This document shows positions 17,710 to 27,079 of a stretch of 64,000 bases of DNA, piece by piece. Where the stretch lies: assembly GCF_003751945.1 (NCBI RefSeq), contig NZ_RJKL01000001.1, positions 4,092,001 through 4,156,000 on the forward strand. Direction: 5' to 3'. The translations under genes were made by a program, and so were the position numbers. Under the pieces are notes generated by a model. The model was not told where the DNA came from, searched no databases, and worked only from the letters and a program-made list of their open reading frames with translations. Source of the DNA: Couchioplanes caeruleus. Lineage in GTDB: Bacteria > Actinomycetota > Actinomycetes > Mycobacteriales > Micromonosporaceae. Numbering within the stretch: the stretch's first letter is position 1; each line of letters starts with the position of its first letter.

Positions 17710-18447
17710 CTACCGGGCCGACGACCGGCGACGGCGCGCGAGGATCGCCGCTGCGCCGACGAGCGCTGCGACCATCGCGGCGGCGGCGATCCACCAGGCC
17801 GGTGACATGCCCGACGACTCGTCCGCGGCCGGTTCGGTCGCAGCGGCGGCCGCGGCGCTGGAGGGCGGCGCTACGGGCGAAGAGGGCGTGGTGGCCGCGG
17901 CTGGCGGCGAGGCCGATGCCACCGGCGGCGGTGTGGCGGTCGGTGCGGCGCCGGAACCGCCGGCGAGTTTCACCGTCGGCGCGGGATTCTCCGATTCGGC
18001 GCCGTCGGCGTTCGGCAACCCGATCCATCGGTCGGTGCGCCCGTCGCTGTAGGTCTGCAGCACTCTGAACGTGACCGACGCGTAGGTGGGCAGCTGCCGG
18101 ATACGAATCTTATGTTCGGCGTTGGTGCCGACCGCCAGCGCCGGGCCTTCGACGGTGTAGCTGTCTTGCTGCTTGGTGAGTGCCCACTTCTTCGGCAAGC
18201 TGACCTGCGTGACGTCGTCCGGGGTGATCCCGACGGGCAGGAATATCTGGAGCTTGGTCACGCCTGCGGTGTCGGACTCGGCTTCGGCGTTGACCGTGGC
18301 GACGGCGTTCTTGGCTCCCGCGCGCGCCGGGTCGATGCTGATGCCGGTGTGCGCGAGCGCCGGACTCGCCGCCGGCAGGACAAGAACGGACCCGATCAGC
18401 GCCGCGGCGGCGTAGCCGCTCGCCCGACGCCGCATCTGCTGCACCAT
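17710..18447 (-). CDS. YcnI-like (DUF1775) copper-binding protein with C-terminal anchor
   Basis: 245 residues from an ATG after GGGAG. A signal peptide ends at PALAHTGI, placing a His at the mature N-terminus as in YcnI copper proteins. The DUF1775 domain follows (KLQIFLPVGITPDDV, then YASVTFRVLQTYSDGRTDRW). An Ala/Pro/Ser linker precedes a membrane helix (AWWIAAAAMVAALVGAAAIL) and a basic tail. It should display Cu near the membrane surface. It is divergent from csoR and part of the copper region. Confidence 0.85.
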   Translation of the reverse strand: MVQQMRRRASGYAAAALIGSVLVLPAASPALAHTGISIDPARAGAKNAVATVNAEAESDTAGVTKLQIFLPVGITPDDVTQVSLPKKWALTKQQDSYTVEGPALAVGTNAEHKIRIRQLPTYASVTFRVLQTYSDGRTDRWIGLPNADGAESENPAPTVKLAGGSGAAPTATPPPVASASPPAAATTPSSPVAPPSSAAAAAATEPAADESSGMSPAWWIAAAAMVAALVGAAAILARRRRSSAR

Positions 18448-18610
18448 GCGGTCACTCCCGTGATCATAAGCCCTCGCCGGGATACCGGCTGCGGACTGCT
18501 CACGGGCACAGGCTACGACATTCATCGCGGTTCGACGGCTTGGGCCGGTCGCTGAACAGCGTGTTCGCGCCCGCGGTGAGGTCATACCGGTATCGGGTAC
18601 CTTGCTGAGG

Positions 18611-18910
18611 ATGGGCGAGGCGACACCGACCGGACCGCACGGGTACTCCGCGGACAAGCAGGCTCTGCTGGCGCGGTTGCGACGCGTCGAGGGGCAGATC
18701 CGCGGGCTGCAGCGCATGGTCGACGATGACACGTACTGCATAGACGTGCTCACGCAGATCTCCGCCGCGACCAAGGCGTTGCAGGCCGTCGCCGTCGGAC
18801 TGCTCGAGGAGCACCTGCGGCACTGCGTGGTGCAGGCAGCGGCGGAGGGCAACGCCGACGCGAAGGTCAAGGAAGCGACCGCGGCGATCGCCCGGCTGGT
18901 CCGCTCCTGA
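18611..18910 (+). CDS. csoR: CsoR-family copper-sensing repressor
   Basis: 99 residues if the ATG at 18611 is used; there is no good ribosome binding site and a leaderless start is possible. The helical core ALLARLRRVEGQIRGLQRMV is diagnostic. The three copper ligands are in place: Cys in DDDTYCIDVLTQ, and His/Cys in LEEHLRHCVVQ. Cu(I) binding should release it from GGGG-rich operators. Such boxes lie before copZ, the DHA2 gene and the DUF4396 gene. Confidence 0.88.
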   Translation: MGEATPTGPHGYSADKQALLARLRRVEGQIRGLQRMVDDDTYCIDVLTQISAATKALQAVAVGLLEEHLRHCVVQAAAEGNADAKVKEATAAIARLVRS

Positions 18911-18912
18911 CA

Positions 18913-18946
18913 CCGCCAGGTCCCGGCCGCCACCGGGGCCTGGCGG
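18913..18946. terminator. Hairpin between convergent csoR and copA
   Basis: CCGCCAGG and CCTGGCGG arms, with CCGG/CCGG extending the stem, sit directly after the csoR stop. It is likely bidirectional. Confidence 0.65.
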
Positions 18947-18973
18947 GTCCCGGCGGCGGCCCTGCGTCGACTC

Positions 18974-21241
18974 CTACAGGTGCTGCGCGGTGGTGAAACG
19001 GCGCAGCCGCAGGCTGTTGGCGACCACGAACACCGACGAGAACGCCATCGCCGCGCCGGCGATCATGGGGTTGAGCAATCCGGCGGCCGCCAAGGGCAGC
19101 GCGGCGACGTTGTAGGCGAAGGCCCAGAACAGGTTGCTCTTGATGATGCGCAGCGTGCGCCGCGACAGGCGGATCGCGTCGACGGCGGCCATCAGGTCTC
19201 CGCGAACCAGGGTCAGGTCGGAGGCTTCGATGGCCACGTCCGTGCCGGTGCCCATGGCCAGCCCGAGGTCGGCCTGAGCGAGCGCGGCGGCGTCGTTGAC
19301 GCCGTCGCCGACCATCGCGACGACCTTGCCATCGGCTTGCAGGCGCTTGACGACGTCGACCTTGTCGGCCGGCAGGACCTCGGCGATCACCTCGTCGATA
19401 CCGACCTCGGCGGCGACCGCCCGAGCGACCATGTCGTTGTCTCCGGTGAGCAGCACGGGCGTCAGCCCGAGGCGGCGCAGCGCGGCGACGGCGTCGCGGC
19501 TGGTCGGCTTGACGACGTCGGCGACCGCGAGGATGCCGCGCATGCCGCCGTCCCAGCCGACGGCGATCGCGGTGCGCCCGGCCGCCTGCGCGTCGGCCTG
19601 CGCGCGCTCCAGCTCGGCCGGGACGGCGAAGTTCTCCCGCCGCAGCAACTGCAGACGGCCGACGACCATGGTACGACCGTCGACCGTGCCGCGCACGCCG
19701 AGCCCTTCGGTGTTGGCGAAGCCGGACACCGGCGGCAGGTCGCCGATCGTGTCGGCGGCGGCGCGGGCCACGGCCTGCGCGATCGGGTGCTCCGAGGCGG
19801 CCTCGACCGCACCGGCCAGCCGCAGCAGCTCATCGAGATCCTGACCGTCGGCGGGCAGCGTGTCGATCAAGGTCATCTGTCCGGTGGTGACGGTGCCGGT
19901 CTTGTCGAGCACGACGGTGTCGACCGTGCGGGTCGACTCGAGCACCTCCGGGCCCTTGATGAGCACACCGAGCTGGGCGCCGCGGCCGGTGCCGACCAGC
20001 AGCGCGGTCGGGGTGGCCAGACCCAGCGCGCACGGGCAAGCGATGATCAGCACGGCGACCGCGGCGGTGAACGCCGCCGTCCAGCCGGCGTCGGCGCCGA
20101 CCCACCAGCCGAGCGTGGCCACGGCCAGGGCGATGACGATCGGCACGAACACCCCGGAGATCCGGTCGGCGAGGCGCTGCACGGCGGCTTTGCCGGTCTG
20201 CGCCTGTTCCACCAGCGTGGCCATCTGCGCGAGCTGGGTGTCGGCGCCGACGCGGGTGGCCCGCACGACCAGCCGCCCGCCAGCGTTGACGGTCGCCCCG
20301 ACCACGGTGTCGCCGGCACCGACCTCGACGGGCACGGATTCGCCGGTGAGCATGCTCGCGTCGATCGCCGACGCGCCGTCCTCGATGATCCCGTCGGTGG
20401 CGATCTTCTCCCCCGGGCGCACCATGAACCGGTCCCCCACGGCGAGTTCGGCGACGGGGATGCGTCGTTCCGTGCCGTCCCGGAGCACGGCGACGTCTTT
20501 GGCGCCCATTTCCAGCAGCTCGCGCAGCGCCGCGCCGGCGCGGCGCTTGGACCGCCCTTCGAAGTAGCGGCCGGCGAGGATGAAGGTGGTCACCCCGGCC
20601 GCGGCCTCGAGATAGATGGCGCCGGCGCCGTCGGTACGGCCGATGTCGAGGCTGAACGGGTGGGTCATGCCGGGAGTGCCGGCGGTGCCGACGAACAGCG
20701 CCCACAGCGACCAGCCGAACGCGGCGAGGGTGCCCATGGAGATCAAGGTGTCCATGGTGGCGGCGCCGTGACGCAGGTTCGTGAGCGCGGCCCGGTGGAA
20801 GGGCAGGCCGCCGTAGACCACCACCGGTGCGGCCAAGGTCAGTGACAGCCACTGCCAGTGGGTGAACTGCCAGGCCGGCACCATCGCCAACAGCACCACA
20901 GGCACGCTGAGCACGATCGAGGTCCACAGCCGAGTCCGCAAGCTGTGCAGCTCGTCCACCGGCTGCGCCTGCCCGGCCGGGTCCTCCGCCGATTTTGGCT
21001 TCGGAGGCAGCGCGGCGGTGTAGCCGGTCTTCTCCACCGTGGCGATCAGATCGTCCGGGGTCACCGCGCCCGCGTAGGTGACGCTGGCTTTTTCGGTGGC
21101 GTAGTTGACGGTGGCGGTGACCCCGTCCAGGCGGTTGAGCTTCTTCTCGATCCGAGAGGCGCAGGAGGCGCAGGTCATGCCGCCGATCGACAGTTCAATC
21201 TGGTTCGGTGCCGTTGGCAACGGCTTGGCCGCAGGTGCCAT
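18974..21241 (-). CDS. copA: Copper-exporting P1B-type ATPase
   Basis: 755 residues. One N-terminal heavy-metal domain has the [15 protein letters not shown] motif. The membrane core contains the [17 protein letters not shown] motif with CPC. Phosphorylation site DKTGT, TGE actuator ([11 protein letters not shown]), HP motif ([10 protein letters not shown]) and hinge [10 protein letters not shown] are all present. This is the Cu(I) export class. Eleven bp separate it from the secreted protein gene upstream, so copZ, the secreted protein and copA form one operon under the GC-box operator at 22477. Confidence 0.95.
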   Translation of the reverse strand: MAPAAKPLPTAPNQIELSIGGMTCASCASRIEKKLNRLDGVTATVNYATEKASVTYAGAVTPDDLIATVEKTGYTAALPPKPKSAEDPAGQAQPVDELHSLRTRLWTSIVLSVPVVLLAMVPAWQFTHWQWLSLTLAAPVVVYGGLPFHRAALTNLRHGAATMDTLISMGTLAAFGWSLWALFVGTAGTPGMTHPFSLDIGRTDGAGAIYLEAAAGVTTFILAGRYFEGRSKRRAGAALRELLEMGAKDVAVLRDGTERRIPVAELAVGDRFMVRPGEKIATDGIIEDGASAIDASMLTGESVPVEVGAGDTVVGATVNAGGRLVVRATRVGADTQLAQMATLVEQAQTGKAAVQRLADRISGVFVPIVIALAVATLGWWVGADAGWTAAFTAAVAVLIIACPCALGLATPTALLVGTGRGAQLGVLIKGPEVLESTRTVDTVVLDKTGTVTTGQMTLIDTLPADGQDLDELLRLAGAVEAASEHPIAQAVARAAADTIGDLPPVSGFANTEGLGVRGTVDGRTMVVGRLQLLRRENFAVPAELERAQADAQAAGRTAIAVGWDGGMRGILAVADVVKPTSRDAVAALRRLGLTPVLLTGDNDMVARAVAAEVGIDEVIAEVLPADKVDVVKRLQADGKVVAMVGDGVNDAAALAQADLGLAMGTGTDVAIEASDLTLVRGDLMAAVDAIRLSRRTLRIIKSNLFWAFAYNVAALPLAAAGLLNPMIAGAAMAFSSVFVVANSLRLRRFTTAQHL

Positions 21242-21252
21242 GACTGCTCTCC

Positions 21253-22215
21253 TTACCCGTGGGTGTGTTCGCCGTGCCGGCCCGGCGCGCTCGACGCCTC
21301 AGCCGGCGGCGGTGGCACCGAGGGGGCCGGGCCTGCGGTGGCGGTGAACTCGGCGGTGTGCACCCGGCCGTCGTGCTGGAAGTCCAGGTACAACCGGTAG
21401 GTGCCTGCGCTGGGCACTTCGGCGAAGAAGCGGATCTGCGGTCCGGCCGCGGTGCGGCCGTCACCGGGTGCGCCGTCCGGGTGCACGTGCAGGTAGGCCA
21501 GGTCACCGCCGCGCAGGGCCACCAGATGACCGTAGGCGCCGAGGTACGGCTGCAGGTCGGTGACCGATGCCCCGTCTCGGGCGATGCTCAGGGTGAGCTC
21601 CGACGATGCGCCCGGGCTCAGGTCGCCGTCGAGGGTGACGGTGTAGCCGTCGACGCTCGCCGTGCGCGAGGCCGCGGGCAGGGTCCTGGGCTGATAGTTC
21701 CCGGGCGCGGGCACGTCCACGCCGAGTGTCAGCGCCTCGGCGCGGCCGGCGGGCTGGAAGTCGGCGAACACGCGATACTGCCCGGCGGCGGCGACCTTCA
21801 GCGGGATCGACCAGGTGCCGTCACCGTCCAGGCTCGGGTGCACGTGCTGGAACCCGGACAGGTCGCGGCGCACCACGATCAGGTGCAGGTCCTTGTCGTG
21901 GCTACGGGTGTAACTGGTGACCGGGGCGCCGTCGGGGCCGATGATCTGGAACCGGAACGGTTGCGCACCACCGGTGGCCAGGGCGGCGGTCACCGGGTTC
22001 AGGCGGTAGCCGTCCTGGGTGACTTGCAGACCGCCCGGCAGGTGCGTACCGCCCCCTTCCGGGGGCACGGCTGCAGCGTCGTGCTGCCCGGCGGAACCGC
22101 TATGCGCGGCGGGAACGGCCGGGGGTTCGCCGGTGACGTGGCCGAGCCCGAGGGCGGTCGCGAACACGGCCGCCAGCCCGAGCGCGTAACCACCGATCTT
22201 GACAGGGGTGCGCAT
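21253..22215 (-). CDS. Secreted His-rich protein of the copper operon
   Basis: 320 residues. The ATG follows GAGGTAG, and the frame starts 2 bp after the copZ stop. The N-terminal hydrophobic segment ([20 protein letters not shown]) is a signal or anchor. Two related units follow: [14 protein letters not shown] then [11 protein letters not shown], and AYLHVHPDG then [13 protein letters not shown]. Each pairs an HVHP motif with a beta strand, so it looks like an internal duplication. The tail is His-rich (GRHGEHTHG). An extracytoplasmic copper-binding role is inferred from context and His content; I know no defined function. Confidence 0.75.
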   Translation of the reverse strand: MRTPVKIGGYALGLAAVFATALGLGHVTGEPPAVPAAHSGSAGQHDAAAVPPEGGGTHLPGGLQVTQDGYRLNPVTAALATGGAQPFRFQIIGPDGAPVTSYTRSHDKDLHLIVVRRDLSGFQHVHPSLDGDGTWSIPLKVAAAGQYRVFADFQPAGRAEALTLGVDVPAPGNYQPRTLPAASRTASVDGYTVTLDGDLSPGASSELTLSIARDGASVTDLQPYLGAYGHLVALRGGDLAYLHVHPDGAPGDGRTAAGPQIRFFAEVPSAGTYRLYLDFQHDGRVHTAEFTATAGPAPSVPPPPAEASSAPGRHGEHTHG

Positions 22216-22217
22216 GA

Positions 22218-22427
22218 CTACCTCGCTAGTTCGTATCCGGCCTCGTCGACGGCCGCGGCCACGGCCGCATCGTCGACGGGCTGCTCGCTGATGACGGTGA
22301 CCGATCCGCCGGCCAGGTCGACGTGGACGTCGGTGACGCCGGGGATCTGCGTGATCTCGGAGCTGACCGAGTTGACGCAGTGCGAGCAGGTCATGCCGGT
22401 CACGGTGTAGGTCTTCGTCGTTGCCAT
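22218..22427 (-). CDS. copZ: CopZ-like heavy-metal chaperone
   Basis: 69 residues, a single HMA ferredoxin-like domain with VTGMTCSHCVNSVSSEI as metal site. It would carry Cu(I) to the N-terminal domain of CopA. It is the first gene of the operon; the start lies 50 bp from the GC-box operator. Confidence 0.92.
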   Translation of the reverse strand: MATTKTYTVTGMTCSHCVNSVSSEITQIPGVTDVHVDLAGGSVTVISEQPVDDAAVAAAVDEAGYELAR

Positions 22428-22476
22428 GGCGGTCTCCTGTCGATAGAGCGAGCGGTGAACTGCCACCACTATACCC

Positions 22477-22493
22477 ATACCCCCTAGGGGTAT
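22477..22493. promoter_or_regulatory. CsoR-type operator of the copZ operon
   Basis: ATACCCCCTAGGGGTAT, a near-perfect 17-bp palindrome with G/C tracts flanked by AT, as known for CsoR sites. It lies 50 bp before copZ. Confidence 0.8.
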
Positions 22494-22610
22494 CAAGGAG
22501 AGGAATGGTCGGCACGCCGACGAGCAGTTACCGCCCCCTTGGCGGCAGCAGTGAAACCCTGTCCCCGCCGTCCAGGCGTATGTCCGCGACGCAACCTTCC
22601 GACACGGCAA

Positions 22611-22644
22611 ACGGCCGGGCACCTTCGGCGAAGGCGCCCGGCCG
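22611..22644 (-). terminator. Hairpin after the DUF305 gene
   Basis: Arms CGGCCGGGC and GCCCGGCCG enclose an inner CCTTCG/CGAAGG stem. It is 9 bp beyond the stop of the minus-strand DUF305 gene and separates it from the copZ operator region. Confidence 0.7.
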
Positions 22645-22652
22645 GGGTGTCA

Positions 22653-23318
22653 TTACCGCTGGCCGAGGATGCCCTTCATCGTGGTGATCTCAGCCTGCTG
22701 ATCGGTGATGATCTTCTCGGCCAGCGTCTTGGCCTCCGGACTGGAGCCCTGCGCCGTCTCCTGCTTGGCCATCTCGATGGCACCCTCATGGTGGGCGATC
22801 ATCATGGTGAGGAACTGCTTGTCGAACGCCGCCCCCTTGGCGTCCATCAGCTTGTCCATGTCAGCGTCGCTCATCATGCCGGGCATCGACTCGTGGCCCG
22901 TGCCGTGCGCGTCCGAGCTCATGCCGGGCATGGCGGCCGGCTTGCCCCACGCGGTCAGCCACTGGTTCATCGTGTCGATCTCCGGCTGCTGCGCGGCCTT
23001 GACCTTGGCGGCGAGTTCCTTCACCTTGGCGTCGGAGGCCCGGCCGTCGGCCATCGCCGCCATCTCGATCGCCTGCTGGTGGTGCGGGATCATCGATTGG
23101 CCGAACGTCACGTCGGCGTCGTTGAACGTCGCGCTCGCCGAGGGTGCGCTCGCGGCTGGCGCGGCGCTCGTGGCCGTCATGCCGCCGTGGTCCATTCCGG
23201 TGCCGGACGATGAGCTGTCGCCTCCGCAGGCGGAGAGCACCAGGGTGGCCGTGACGGCAGCACCGGCGAGCAGACCGCGGCGCAGCACGGCGGTGGGCAG
23301 AGCAGTAGATCGCATCAT
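22653..23318 (-). CDS. DUF305 copper-associated lipoprotein
   Basis: 221 residues with a lipobox (LVLSACGG). Two DUF305 repeats carry the paired-His helices: FGQSMIPHHQQAIEMAAMAD and FLTMMIAHHEGAIEMAKQET. A Met/His-rich stretch (MPGMSSDAHGTGHESMPGMM) lies between them. Such proteins sit outside the membrane and bind metal through His and Met. It is in the same orientation as the copper operon but separated from it by a terminator. Confidence 0.88.
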   Translation of the reverse strand: MMRSTALPTAVLRRGLLAGAAVTATLVLSACGGDSSSSGTGMDHGGMTATSAAPAASAPSASATFNDADVTFGQSMIPHHQQAIEMAAMADGRASDAKVKELAAKVKAAQQPEIDTMNQWLTAWGKPAAMPGMSSDAHGTGHESMPGMMSDADMDKLMDAKGAAFDKQFLTMMIAHHEGAIEMAKQETAQGSSPEAKTLAEKIITDQQAEITTMKGILGQR

Positions 23319-23405
23319 TGCGGGTCGAACCTTTCGAAGAATGTCGAGGTCGGTGTGCGCGCGAACGCCCTGGCAACGGCGGGTGCCGATGCGGGGCAGG
23401 CAGTT

Positions 23406-23858
23406 CTATATGCGCAGTACCGCCAGCGACGCGACCCGTAATCCCTGCCCGCGCCACGGTGGCGCGCGGGATGCCCTCGACGAGGTGACGACGCGCGAGG
23501 GGCCGCGGGCCCGACTCTTCGGCCGGGCCAGTAACAGCGCGGCAAAAAGGCCCGCGATCGCCAGGCCGCCCAGGATCGCCAGGCAGATGCTCCAGCCGGC
23601 CATGGCGCCGTGCTGGCCGCCGCAGTGGCCGTCCGGGCAGGGCCCTGCAACGGCTTTCTCGTGTACGCCGACGAACGACTCACCTGTCGCTGAATGCCCG
23701 GCACTCGACTCGACGACCGAGTGGTCGTGGGAATCCATGGGCATGCTGGCGTGACCGAGCGTGTGCATCGTGGCCAGCCCGAACAGGGTGCAGAGCAGGA
23801 CCGCCCACCGGACGGCATGTCCGAGAGATGCCGATTCTGCCGTCGTCACGCCGTCCAC
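23406..23858 (-). CDS. DUF6153-like membrane protein
   Basis: Up to 150 residues; a GTG at 23858 or at 23849 could be the start and neither has a good ribosome binding site. Two membrane segments (WAVLLCTLFGLATMHTLGH and CLAILGGLAIAGLFAALLL) flank a His/Met/Cys-rich loop (SMPMDSHDHS, CPDGHCGGQHG). The loop composition suggests metal binding outside the membrane. It is typical of copper-linked gene sets next to DUF305. Confidence 0.72.
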   Translation of the reverse strand: MDGVTTAESASLGHAVRWAVLLCTLFGLATMHTLGHASMPMDSHDHSVVESSAGHSATGESFVGVHEKAVAGPCPDGHCGGQHGAMAGWSICLAILGGLAIAGLFAALLLARPKSRARGPSRVVTSSRASRAPPWRGQGLRVASLAVLRI

Positions 23859-23903
23859 GCTAGCGCGGCCGACCCGGCGCTGCCCTGGCAGGAGGCGCGG
23901 CGA

Positions 23904-24464
23904 TCACGCTCGCAGGCCGTCATAGGTGACCGCGACCAGCCGCGCCACAGCCGCGTCGCTGAGCCCGGCGGCGGCGCCGAGCGCATGCAGGCAGTAGGCG
24001 GCGAGTTCGTCGGGTGCGATGTCGCTGCGCACGTCACCGGCCGCGGCGGCGTCGCGGATGAGGCTCGTGACGAAGTCCCGCAGGTGCTGGTGGGCGTGTG
24101 CGACGTGCGCGCCGCGGTGCAGCCCGGCAGCGAGCTCACCGGCCGGTTGCCGGTGGCGGATCCCCGCATAGGTCTGCAGGACGGCCCGCAGCCGCCCGGC
24201 CGGGTCGGCGCCGCCGTCGCCGGCCTGGGTCAGCGAGTGCAGGTGGCGGTGCACCTGCCGTTCGTGCCAGGCGAGCAGGACCGCGTCGACGTCGGGGAAG
24301 TACTTGTACAGCGTCGCCCGGCCGATGCCGGTGGTCTGCGCGATCTGCGACATCGTGACCGACGCCAGGCCGCGTTCGGCGACCAGCGCCTCGGCGGCGT
24401 CGAGCGTCGCGTCGCGCACCGTCTGGCGGTGCGCCGCGATGGTGTCGTTCCACAGCCGGGGCAC
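23904..24464 (-). CDS. TetR-family transcriptional regulator
   Basis: 186 residues with HTH VTMSQIAQTTGIGRATLYKY followed by FPDVDAVLLAWHERQ. The C-terminal domain contains HRGAHVAHAHQHL, unusually His-rich, so metal or ligand sensing is conceivable. It is divergent from two small membrane-protein genes. A palindrome lies between them. Confidence 0.85.
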   Translation of the reverse strand: MPRLWNDTIAAHRQTVRDATLDAAEALVAERGLASVTMSQIAQTTGIGRATLYKYFPDVDAVLLAWHERQVHRHLHSLTQAGDGGADPAGRLRAVLQTYAGIRHRQPAGELAAGLHRGAHVAHAHQHLRDFVTSLIRDAAAAGDVRSDIAPDELAAYCLHALGAAAGLSDAAVARLVAVTYDGLRA

Positions 24465-24514
24465 CGACCGAGTGTAGAACGGAATGCCACTATCGCGACA
24501 TGGCGTCTTGACGT

Positions 24515-24527
24515 AGACATGTTGTCT
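24515..24527. promoter_or_regulatory. Probable TetR operator
   Basis: AGACA-TGT-TGTCT inverted repeat in the divergent region, 51 bp before the TetR start. A related GACATGGCGTC half-site lies just to its left. Confidence 0.5.
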
Positions 24528-24574
24528 CGATAAGTCTGGTCAGAGTAGTGACCCGCGCCGTCCTCGGGAGAGTC

Positions 24575-24772
24575 ATGAGCAGTCCACCAGGTCGGCGCGC
24601 CGACAACAGCGACCCCTCGAACCGAACGCCGCGGTGGGTGAAGGTCTTCGCCATCGTGCTGGCCGTGCTGATCCTGGCGGCCGTGCTGCACAAGCTGCTG
24701 GGGCCCGGCGACCACTCCATGGGCGGCCCTCTGCCCTCGACGGGTCCGACCATCGGTACCGGCACGCGGTGA
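24575..24772 (+). CDS. Small single-span membrane protein
   Basis: 65 residues; the ATG follows GGGAG. Positively charged N-terminus, one helix (VFAIVLAVLILAAVLHKLL), then a short outside tail with His and Met (GDHSMGGPLP). Its stop overlaps the next start (TGATG), so the two are coupled. Function unknown; the position suggests TetR control. Confidence 0.62.
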   Translation: MSSPPGRRADNSDPSNRTPRWVKVFAIVLAVLILAAVLHKLLGPGDHSMGGPLPSTGPTIGTGTR

Positions 24773-25293
24773 TGAGGCTGTCTCCGGGTGTTCGCCGCGC
24801 CGCCCTGACGGCTCATGTCTCGTCGTCGGTGGGCTGGTTCGGCGCGGTCGCGGTGTTCCTGGTGTTGGCCGTCGCCGGCCTGCGCAGCCGCGATGACCAC
24901 ACTGTGCGCGCCGCGTACGTGGCCATGGATCTGTCGGCGCGGTACGCGATCGTGCCGCTGGCGTTCGCGTCGATCCTCACTGGTCTGCTGTCGTCGCTGG
25001 GTACGCAGTGGGGTCTGCTGCGCCACTATTGGGTGCTCATCAAGTTCCTGCTTGTTGTCGTCGCCACGGTCATCCTGCTGCTGCAGTTGACGCCGATCGG
25101 CCACCTGGCCGCGACGGTCACCAGGACGGGGCTGAGCAGCGGTCAGTTCAGTGAGGCCCGGCTGTCGCCGATCGTGCACGCGATCGGCGGCCTGGCCGTG
25201 CTGCTCACCGCTACGGTGTTGGCCGTGTTCAAGCCTCGCGGAATGACCGGCTACGGACGCCGTCGTCAAGAGCGGACCAGCGGCATCGATTGA
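24772..25293 (+). CDS. Four-span hypothetical membrane protein
   Basis: 173 residues with four hydrophobic segments (GWFGAVAVFLVLAVAGL, then YAIVPLAFASILTGLLSSLG, then WVLIKFLLVVVATVILLLQL, then GGLAVLLTATVLAVF). The fold resembles the DUF2269/CopD-like group of small integral proteins, with His in LTAHVSSSVGW and VHAIGG. No function can be assigned. It is translationally coupled to the small protein before it. Confidence 0.65.
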   Translation: MRLSPGVRRAALTAHVSSSVGWFGAVAVFLVLAVAGLRSRDDHTVRAAYVAMDLSARYAIVPLAFASILTGLLSSLGTQWGLLRHYWVLIKFLLVVVATVILLLQLTPIGHLAATVTRTGLSSGQFSEARLSPIVHAIGGLAVLLTATVLAVFKPRGMTGYGRRRQERTSGID

Positions 25294-25342
25294 CGTAGCC
25301 GGGGCGTGGATGGCCACCGCGATGCCGCCCCGGGGTGGTGTG

Positions 25343-26209
25343 TCAGGTACCGGGGCGACGACCGAAGGTGTGCACGACGGCACCCGACTGAAGGGCATCC
25401 CACATCGCGACCGCGTCGGAGTGCAGCAGATTGACGCAGCCGTGAGAACCCCGTGTGCCGTCGTGGATATAGGTGGTGGTCTCGTGAAAACCGATGCCGC
25501 CGATGAACCGCTGCCAATACGGCAGCCACACCTCATAAGGATCGGACCACTCGCGAAGCTCACGCTTGTTGATCCGGTACGTCCCGGCGGGCGTGGCGTG
25601 CCCCCGGAAGCCTGTGCGCACGATGGTCGGCCCGACGATGATCTCACCGTCGCGGACTACCCAGGCGGTTTGCCGGGTGAGGTCGACACAGGCGCTGACA
25701 CCGGCCCTCGCATCACACTGCTGCTGCGCTTCGGTCGTCAAGCTGTCAGAGATTCGGCGCGCGACGTCCTCCGTTGTTGCGTCGGCCTGCCCTGCGGCCG
25801 GCTCGATGCCGAACCGCTGCTGAAAACGGCGAATCACGGCGCAGTCACCCTGAGACTGCCGGCCGTCGACGACAACCGAGGAGTAAGCAGGCACCGTGGC
25901 CAGCGCCGTCTCGACGGCGCGTTGCCGGACCGTCGCGGCGCACGACGTCACCGGCGACCCAGTAACAAGAGGAGCCGCCGGCAGTTGTGTCGCAGCGTTC
26001 TTCACTGGCGCGTTCGGCCCCTGTACGACGACGAAAGAGCGCACCTTCGAACTGGGCGCAACGGTAACCTCCGCCGCGGCAGGCACGGAAGGAACACCGG
26101 TCACGGCGGCCGCCACCACGGCGGGCACATCGAAGGCATGGCCGCCGACCGCCACACCGGCGGCCACGGCCACACCGGCGAGGACATTGACGACACGCGA
26201 CAGGGACAT
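25343..26209 (-). CDS. L,D-transpeptidase (YkuD fold)
   Basis: 288 residues with an N-terminal signal (VVNVLAGVAVAAGVAVGGHA). A middle region resembles a peptidoglycan-binding-like helix set (GDCAVIRRFQQRFGIEPAAG). The C-terminal catalytic domain has IGFHETTTYIHDG then GSHGCVNLLHSDA, with the conserved His and Cys. It would form 3-3 cross-links or attach proteins to the wall. Single gene. Confidence 0.88.
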   Translation of the reverse strand: MSLSRVVNVLAGVAVAAGVAVGGHAFDVPAVVAAAVTGVPSVPAAAEVTVAPSSKVRSFVVVQGPNAPVKNAATQLPAAPLVTGSPVTSCAATVRQRAVETALATVPAYSSVVVDGRQSQGDCAVIRRFQQRFGIEPAAGQADATTEDVARRISDSLTTEAQQQCDARAGVSACVDLTRQTAWVVRDGEIIVGPTIVRTGFRGHATPAGTYRINKRELREWSDPYEVWLPYWQRFIGGIGFHETTTYIHDGTRGSHGCVNLLHSDAVAMWDALQSGAVVHTFGRRPGT

Positions 26210-26414
26210 ACACGCGCCTCCCCGTGTTCGATGCGGACCATCCGGCAGTCGTTCGCCTTACCATCGGTTGCTCGCACGGCGGATTCAGCACTTCGCGTGC
26301 TGAACCGACGGCGTGCGGTCACCCCGGACGACCTGATCAACACGGTGAAGAGCAATCCATGCGGCGGCAGCCGGCCCCCTCATGGAGGCACGGCCGCCGC
26401 CCGCCGGGTGCAGG

Positions 26415-26951
26415 TCAGTGGTGGTACTGGTGCACCACTGCGTGACCCTTGCCGCGTGAGATCAGCCACCGGTTGATCGGGACCGTGAGCACGAACGCCA
26501 CGGCCAGCGCGAACGCCAGCGAGGCCCAGAACACCCTGCTCGCGAGGCCGGCCTCCATGGCCCCAGGAACGACGAGCATGACGGCGTTGTCCAAGATCTC
26601 CATGACGGCGATGGAGATGCTGTCCGCTGCCAAAGCAACCTTCAGCGCGGTGCGCACGTCGACGCCGGCGCGCAGCACGCCGCGCATGGTCAGGGCGTAG
26701 CCGAACACGAACGCCAGCACGACCGCCAGGGCCACCGTCGGCCAAGCGGACCAGCCCAGCGCGGTACCGATGACCATGCCGAGCACCTCCCCGATGGCGC
26801 AGCCGGTCAAGCAGTGCAGGGTCGCCTGCGCCGCCATCCGCCACGACGTGCCCGTCGGCGCAGGACCCGAGTGATGAGCATGACCGGCGTGCGGAGCTGC
26901 GAGGCCAGCGTGCTGCTGCGGGTGGCCGGAGTGATCAATGAAGTGGTTCAT
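26415..26951 (-). CDS. DUF4396-like membrane protein with His-rich N-terminus
   Basis: 178 residues. The first 30 are His-rich (HPQQHAGLAAPHAGHAHHSG). Then come about four membrane segments beginning with a conserved LHCLTGCAIGEVLGMVIG, the DUF4396 signature. A strong GGAGGTCGGTC precedes the ATG, and a CsoR-type operator lies 27 bp further up. This makes it part of the copper regulon by sequence; its role in metal handling is inferred. Confidence 0.82.
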   Translation of the reverse strand: MNHFIDHSGHPQQHAGLAAPHAGHAHHSGPAPTGTSWRMAAQATLHCLTGCAIGEVLGMVIGTALGWSAWPTVALAVVLAFVFGYALTMRGVLRAGVDVRTALKVALAADSISIAVMEILDNAVMLVVPGAMEAGLASRVFWASLAFALAVAFVLTVPINRWLISRGKGHAVVHQYHH

Positions 26952-26977
26952 GACCGACCTCCTTCGACAAACTCACA

Positions 26978-26994
26978 ATACCCCCTGGGGGTAT
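26978..26994. promoter_or_regulatory. CsoR-type operator of the DUF4396 gene
   Basis: ATACCCCCTGGGGGTAT palindrome, nearly identical to the copZ operator. Confidence 0.78.
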
Positions 26995-27079
26995 CTCGGA
27001 GAAGACGTGACCGCCATCTTCTTGCCCTCATGCCGCGTAGCAGGGCCAAGCGTTGACGGCTGCGCTGGCCGCGCAGATC

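Noticed and set aside
18980..20845. A 621-codon frame antisense to copA
   Set aside because: Composition is Gly/Asp/His/Arg-rich shadow coding of high-GC DNA; copA has all catalytic motifs on the other strand.
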